From NCBI GenBank assembly GCA_019633425.1, contig WSUB01000113.1:62001-126000 (forward strand): a stretch of 64,000 nt of DNA, read 5' to 3'. Both the position numbers and the translations under genes were made by a program. The number at the start of each line of letters is the position of its first letter. Position 1 is the stretch's first letter. Origin of the DNA: Tulasnella sp. 424. Lineage: Eukaryota > Basidiomycota > Agaricomycetes > Cantharellales > Tulasnellaceae. The notes under the pieces are model-generated. The model was not told the DNA's origin, ran no database searches, and saw only the letters and a list, made by a program, of their open reading frames with translations. This document shows, piece after piece, positions 58,301 to 64,000 of this stretch.

Positions 58301-61300
58301 CTACCGAACCCAGATAGAGAAAGCATAAGAAATAAACTTTAGTTTACCAAAGGGCACTGTGGAAAATTTCGCATTTGATTGGTCGATAAAATGCCTGGGA
58401 GGACTTCGCGGGTCTCCTCATCTTCGACACTAGACTCGGTCAGGACTCATTGAAGTCGCCGAGCTTTGGGGGGAGATAGCCAACAAAGCACTTCAAATTC
58501 GGGAGGAAGGGAAGCGCGCTCTTGGCTTGGATTGTGTTGAACTGCCACAGGCACGGGCACGCGCGTGCGCGTGGCGCACGATGTGACCATATGTTGGCGC
58601 TCGTGAACCGGACCCGCGGGAACCGGTGAACATTTTCTGGTCAATTTTTTTTTGCAATTTTTTAGTCCACCAGAACGACATACGGTAAGTCTGGCCCAAG
58701 TGAACGTTTACTGTCCTTTTATGGCATTCGTCGTTGGATGAGCAAAAGGGAGAGCAGTGGCTTACGGTGCAGGGTAGCCGCAAACTGTGTGGACATCTTG
58801 CCCCTCCGATTTTGTCGGCGTTTAGATAGGCCCGGATAGAAGGCCAAGTTGACGTACACTTGTTCAGAGTACGTAGCAAATGTATTGGTTTACAAGATAG
58901 CACGAAAAAAAAAACAGAATTGGAAAAAAGGACGTCTAATTCACGTATACGGCCCTCTTTCCCCGCTCTAATCGGGTTTGGACAGAAGTCTGCTCTGTAC
59001 TGCGAGGGTGTGGGAGCCATCCGGCAAGCTTTTGTGCGCGCATATGGGTCGTCGGCCATCGCCGAATAACAAGAGCGACAAGGGAGGTCAAGAAGTTGAT
59101 AGATTGGGAGCATTCGGGAGTTTTTACACATATAGATTGGTCGCCGAGGGGTCAAAGCTCATTTATCTCTAAAAGAGTAGTAGACGGTGTCTTTGGCAAG
59201 GGAGCCACATGGGAGGGGGGTATACGTATACCCCGCCTCTTCCCCTCCTATCTGTCACGAAAGCTCCACCAATCGCCCCATCTTTCAGGTCCATCATCAC
59301 TAAAACAGGTAGTAATCCGAATGAGGAAAGAATTATCAGTGAGTGATCAGTCCAGCCTTTCAGGTTCAGATGGGGATTTAGTGGCAGGGTAAAAAAAAAA
59401 CGGAGCTTCTCGTTACGATTTTCGCTAAAAGGGGGATCAGAAGAAGGGGTAAAGAAGGGGGTAAAGAGCCGGCGGTGTACACCGAGGCATGCCCTGCCCG
59501 AGCTGATGGGGAGAGAAGGTCTCAAAGCCGAAGGAAACATAGTAGATCGTTTCCAGTCCTCAAAACGCACAGATACATATAAAGGAAGAAAAGCAAGTGC
59601 GCAGTTGGTTTGGTAGCCAAGGTCGATGAAACACAGACAGTGCCTGGAATTTGTCACAAGAAACAGGCGCGACGAAGAAGATCGAAGCGAGCCAGAAAAG
59701 CGGGGAGAAGCTGAAGCACGAATGCTGACCAAGCAAAGCGAGAAAAACAAATCCATGTCAGGGAATAAGACAAGGGCAGTTGCATCTTCGCTCCTGAAGA
59801 CATAGAGGAATTTATTCAGTCATTTTGCCTGACAAGCTTCTCTGGCACCCTGGGCTTTTATGGGCGTTGTGACGGAGTGCAAAGTCGCGTGTGCTTCTAT
59901 CCTCGCTGGAGGCGGTAAAGTGACGTCGCCCATGTATTTGCACAAAGGTAGCAGAAGTATCCAAGTGCTACCACTCGGGATCTAAGATACGGAAAGTGGA
60001 TGCTTGAGCAACGACTGTCGACCATTGACCGCCAAACTCAGAACAGCGCTCTTCGACGGCAAGGGTAATACTTCCAGCCAAGAGTTCCCTCCCCTAATTA
60101 GCTTAAACGAGAGTCACTGTCGTTTTACTGTAGAATTTTGTATGACTGATAGCGTAATAGTTGGCGAATACGGGGCGGGGCTCCTCAGAGGAGTGTGCGA
60201 ACAGCCACAGCGCCGCTTCAGCTGTCGACATTTGATACTTTATGTAGCCCTTCTATGCGTAATATCATAGATCTCGATGCTTGGTACTGCATCATTTCAA
60301 GAAACAATGAACTGAGCGAAGAAAACAAGCGCTGGGCTCGTTTCGGCGTTCCCCTGAAGGGCCGCTGATTGGTCACTTCGAGAAGTCACACCAACCGTGG
60401 GAGATAGATCACCCAAGACCCGATGATAGCACGCGAGGGCGATTTCGTCCGTTTTCCATTCAATCCATACAAAATACCAGCTTGTGGCCAAACGAGTTTA
60501 GTATCACATGCAAGCCCCATACAGAGCAGCACGGAAGCCAGAAGGCATAGAGTACGAAATGGAGTGGCTGTGTTTTTCGATCATCAGGTCTTTGAGCAAC
60601 TCGGCGTCCAGTACTCCATCATGACGTTCTTCTACAAGGCAATAAAAGAACACCGGGTCTATTCTCTTTTGGTATTAGCGTGAAAGGATCAAGAGATTCA
60701 TTATGATGAAACCTTGAGGTTAATCAATTTTTCTCTGGTTTGGGGCACGACCTATTGGTGTGTTGGTGACGTTGTCGTTCTCATTGAGCCCGGCTGCCTG
60801 TAAACCTGCCCGCGTCCGAAAGGCACTGGTGAGGTCCGAAAGGCCTTGCAGTTTGTCGTTGCGAACGCTGCCTCATCGTCCCGCCTTCCACCGACGACGA
60901 TAGAACGTTTCCGATGCATTGCAATGCTCGGAGCGCACCTACCGCCCAACGAAAACGTCGTGTTGCGGCATTGTGATTGGTTTCGTCCGACCTCGTGGCA
61001 AAGGGTCTGTGCTCCAGGGTCTGACAAAGCCAGTCCACTTTCTTCAAGTTTCAACCACCCCCCTATAATGAGCACAATGCACGATGATCCAACGCGGCCC
61101 TTATTACGCTTTTAGACGCTGACGGCTTACGCAACCCGCAGGCTTTTTCTGGGAGTCACCTGAGTCTAGCGGATCCGAGATAAGCTAAGCCTCCGTTGTT
61201 CTCAGAATGTACGTATCCGGCGGGAAACGCGGCTTATATAACACGCGCGTCATGATCAAAAGCCTGCCCCCAGCCTTCCGCAAAGAAAAACGACCCACCT

Positions 61301-61408
61301 CTCAGAAATAGCTCCTCTTTGAACCCCAAATTCTCGGTTGCTCATTGCTCGAATAACGAACGGCGAGTCTGAGAAAAAGAAAGGAACAATCGTATCAAGA
61401 ATAGTCTA
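55340..61408. other. 6-kb gene-poor region
   Basis: No frame here shows a domain, splice pattern or repeat that I can support. The left part may hold leader exons of the homeodomain gene (a CT-rich minus strand at about 55240-55900). Homopolymer runs occur at about 58903-58915 and 59390-59400, and there is a short hairpin (CCCGGGATCG and its near-complement) at about 57837-57860. I found no tRNA or rRNA. Confidence 0.35.
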
Positions 61409-62137
61409 ATGGCTTCTTCAGGTGAACATCTTTTCTCAGAGTCGCGTCCTCTCAGGCTCGGCCGCGGTCCCCTCTGCCCTCTGGACGATCGATTATGCTA
61501 ACTGCACCGCCTCTCTCCCACTCTCCCATGGATGTATCCTACCTCCGGTACCCCTCAACGAAATCGTTCGATATGCTGGGTTGATGCGGTCTCGGCCCCA
61601 AAATCCGTCTAACCCCACTTTCCACCGGATCATCACCGCATCTTTGAACGACAAAAATCCCCCAAACCATTCTCATGAACCCCAACTTATTCCCCTCCTC
61701 CATCATCCACAGGCCTCATCACGACATGCAAAACTGATGGGTGGGAAGAATCCCCAATTTCAGACCCGCCAGGCTCACTCAAGATCACCCGCGTCCGAAC
61801 CGCTCGTACATTTTCGGGCCGTTTGGCCGGTAAAGGTCTCGCGGAATACGTCATGGTTTATCGTGAAGCGCCCCCTGGCGTTACCGACCCCCATCAAATG
61901 ACGGCCAAGTACGTCGGCATCATGGTTTTCAAAGGAACGTTTGATGGTGGGGAGGAAGGAGAGGCTCATTTTGCCGTCGATGGCCTGTACGAAGGCACAC
62001 CCAAGGCGAGGTTGATTGTTGATGAGAAGACGTGCATTGGCGGGTTGAAAGGGTTGAAAGGAGAGGGCAATTACGGCTGGGATGCGGAGAAGAAGGAGAT
62101 GATCATCGGTTTGGATGGGATTAAGCTCGAAAAGTAA
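61409..62137 (+). CDS. DUF3224-like (avidin-like fold) small protein, about 145 aa
   Basis: Two exons, 61409-61421 (MASS plus one base) and 61713-62137, joined by a 291-nt intron (GTGAAC...CATCCACAG); the phase closes. The protein reads MASSGLITTCKTDGWEESPI, then KITRVRTARTFSGRLAGKGL, YVGIMVFKGTFDGGEEGEAH and IGGLKGLKGEGNYG. The run TRA..FSG-x-x-x-G-x-x-EY-x-M, then a GTFDGG turn and GLKGEG near the end, fits the DUF3224 family, which is mostly bacterial; function unknown. The exon 2 frame is certain. Exon 1 is inferred from phase and the only nearby ATG-donor pair, and an alternative first exon within the intron is possible. No secretion signal. Confidence 0.62.
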
Positions 62138-63541
62138 AGGCCGTCACAGATCTTGTTGCCTAGCTTGAAATAAAATCCGGAAAGAGGTTGTCTTTGACGT
62201 ATAAGTGTGTTCCGAATCTGTGCCTAAGGCGGGGAGATTTCGCAAAAGACATACGAAGCAGGCATCCTTGAACTACAAAGACAGCTTTCAAGATATCTTC
62301 AAACCCCGTATCAACTAGAGCTCACTAAAGATCTCGATCGCCTTACCAAAGGTCTCGTGAAATGGTCGCGTCTTTCGTTAGCTCAAGAACCGTCGATCCC
62401 CTCATCCTTTGCCAAAACGTACTAAGATAAATAAGGGTAAGGAAAATTGCGGTTCCAGCAGACGCAGCCTCTTGAGGCCCCATTTGATCCCCAAGCCAAG
62501 AAAATACAGACCATATGGCCGCAGGATCACATGGACAAGCCAATGCAGGCTCGATCTGTTAAGAACCTCCCCTTTTCCAAGCGCTGAAAAGTTTATGCGC
62601 CCTTTCCGTGTGGACCCACTCTGGAGCTGCCACGCTTGAACCCTGGTGGTGCAAGGATAGCGATGGAAAAGGCTTGGATGCCCTTTCATGAGCCTCATTC
62701 CGCCTAACTTAGCTCACAGATATAGATACATCAGGGAGTTTGGTCTAATCATGTGCATGCGTGAGCGTTAGTTGCCTTCGCTTGACCTCATCATCCGACG
62801 CTCCACTCTTGTCCCTCACGCTTTCTGGATCGAGACACTTAGATCAAGTGTGATCCGAATACATCGGTTGTTCAAGGGATATTTTGGTGTAGCATGTTCA
62901 AGGTGCTTTGGGTGAAACTTGAAGCGTCTGGCGCGCAGGACTTTGCTCTGAAGGAATTATGAAGCAGCCAAAGTGCCAAGCGCATTACACTGACAAATTT
63001 AAACCTAAAACCAACGTGCACTGTTTGTTTAGATCGCTCGAAAAGTAAAATGCCGTTCTACCGTTAATTTCCTGAGGGGGATCGCTCTTAAAGCCGCGGA
63101 AGTCACTAGTCCAACCGCGTTGCCAACCGCATGTCGTCGGACAATGTACCCTGAGCCAGAATTTCATCGGCCTATTGAGCAAAGCAAAACATTTCATCCA
63201 TATGGTCGTTTCATTTCATCTAAATCACTGGTTCAATTAGCCTGGACCCAACCGCCAGGGCGATGCTTGCCGCTCTGGGGATTCTTTGCTTGACTGAAAG
63301 AAGATCCTGAAATATCCGCACTGAGGAGCCTAGGGGAGGGGAGAGGTAGCTTGAAGCAAGGAACTAAGATGAACGCGATAAGTACTTTCGCGCCGTGTGG
63401 GTATATATGTCCGAGCTATCGCATCGAACTTCCCGTTCACTCAGCACTTCCGCAATCCACTGGAGAAGTACCCCCATCCCGGTGGATTTGCAATCATCTT
63501 TGTGGCTCCTGTATAGCCTCTATCAACTCTCCTTCATCTTT
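62138..63541. other. Intergenic region
   Basis: 1.4 kb after the DUF3224-like gene. I see no supported gene, repeat or RNA. Confidence 0.4.
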
Positions 63542-63928
63542 ATGTCGCGATCCGATGGAGTAGCACGCGTAGCGACGCGCATCCCAAGGCCACTGGGCGG
63601 CGGGGGCGCCCACATAGCTCCCCCGGCATCTCCAGTCAACCCACCCGAACCAGATGCACAGAGAGCCTCAAGCTCACGTCGAATATACCCTGCATTCCTC
63701 CTCTCCGTAATGAAAATTATAGCATCCTTCGTGCCTCGTGCTCAACGACCGTCAGCTGTGCCTCCCGCAACACCCAACCATGAAGGCGAGGGACCTCAAG
63801 AACGTAGGACCTCACAACTACAAGCGGAGACCAATTTAAACGGGACAGCTTCCCGAGTTTTAGTTGGTGTCGGCCAAGGCGATCCTGTTGCGCAGGTTCC
63901 GAGAAGAGGGGGGCGATTAACAGTTTAG
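63542..63928 (+). CDS. Hypothetical ORF, 128 aa, doubtful
   Basis: An open frame starting MSRSDGVARVATRIPRPLGG, Pro/Ala/Arg-rich, with one moderately hydrophobic segment (IYPAFLLSVMKIIASFV) and ending PRRGGRLTV. The frame is open further upstream to 63395. I recognise no family and see no splice partners. It could be the first exon of a gene running off the right edge, or a chance ORF. Confidence 0.2.
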   Translation: MSRSDGVARVATRIPRPLGGGGAHIAPPASPVNPPEPDAQRASSSRRIYPAFLLSVMKIIASFVPRAQRPSAVPPATPNHEGEGPQERRTSQLQAETNLNGTASRVLVGVGQGDPVAQVPRRGGRLTV

Positions 63929-64000
63929 ACGACGTTCTAGGCCTGTAGACCGTAACCTGCGTGAGTTCAAGGTGAGAGCTCAAAAAGTACCACGCTTGAC

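Noticed and set aside
58493..59155. Minus-strand frame of 220 residues
   Set aside because: Composition is irregular and Cys/Arg-rich, with no domain and no flanking splice logic; it is probably chance.
59169..59756. Minus-strand frame of 195 residues
   Set aside because: Low complexity, no recognisable domain, and it crosses homopolymer tracts.

Overview
The window looks like nuclear DNA of a filamentous basidiomycete, probably Agaricomycotina; I cannot name the species. The evidence is GT-AG introns mostly 50-80 nt long, a run of basidiomycete-style F-box/LRR-like paralogues, a Zn2Cys6 regulator, a KIN1/MARK-type kinase with a KA1 tail, a homeodomain regulator, signal peptidase subunit SPC1 and an MSP-domain protein. 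Exon joins were made by eye from splice sites, reading phase and paralogue comparison.

Layout. 1-6.5 kb: three minus-strand F-box genes (called FBX1-FBX3 here). FBX1 is cut by the window edge and FBX2 is frameshifted. Two transposon remnants lie among them: a 140-bp TA-flanked MITE and an 842-bp hAT element with TIRs and an 8-bp target duplication. 6.9-17.5 kb: two large housekeeping-type genes on the minus strand, a 13-exon Zn2Cys6 transcription factor and an 8-exon KIN1-like kinase. 18.9-29.6 kb: five plus-strand F-box genes (FBX4-FBX8). 29.8-33.6 kb: a minus-strand BAR/IMD-like protein. 34.0-44.1 kb: four plus-strand F-box genes (FBX9-FBX12) with a broken copy of the BAR gene and the relic of a further F-box gene between them. 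45.0-50.4 kb: an MSP-domain gene (-), SPC1 (+) and a single-pass membrane protein (-). 52.7-55.3 kb: a homeodomain gene (-). 55.3-64 kb is gene-poor, with one small DUF3224-like gene.

The F-box family dominates. All copies share one architecture: a short variable first coding exon, a phase-1 intron, an F-box exon of 203 or 206 nt, a phase-0 intron, and a long exon of about 1.3-1.4 kb that opens near a W-x-R-[FY]-x-x-Y-A-x-R-[VI] motif. In FBX4-FBX8 the first coding exon appears to have shrunk to one nucleotide, so the start codon is written A^TG across the intron. This is the most unusual feature of the window. The family grew by local segmental duplication, and copied pieces of neighbouring genes (the transcription-factor tail and the 5' half of the BAR gene) mark the duplicated blocks. 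If they act as typical F-box proteins, the members would be interchangeable substrate adaptors for SCF ubiquitin ligases.
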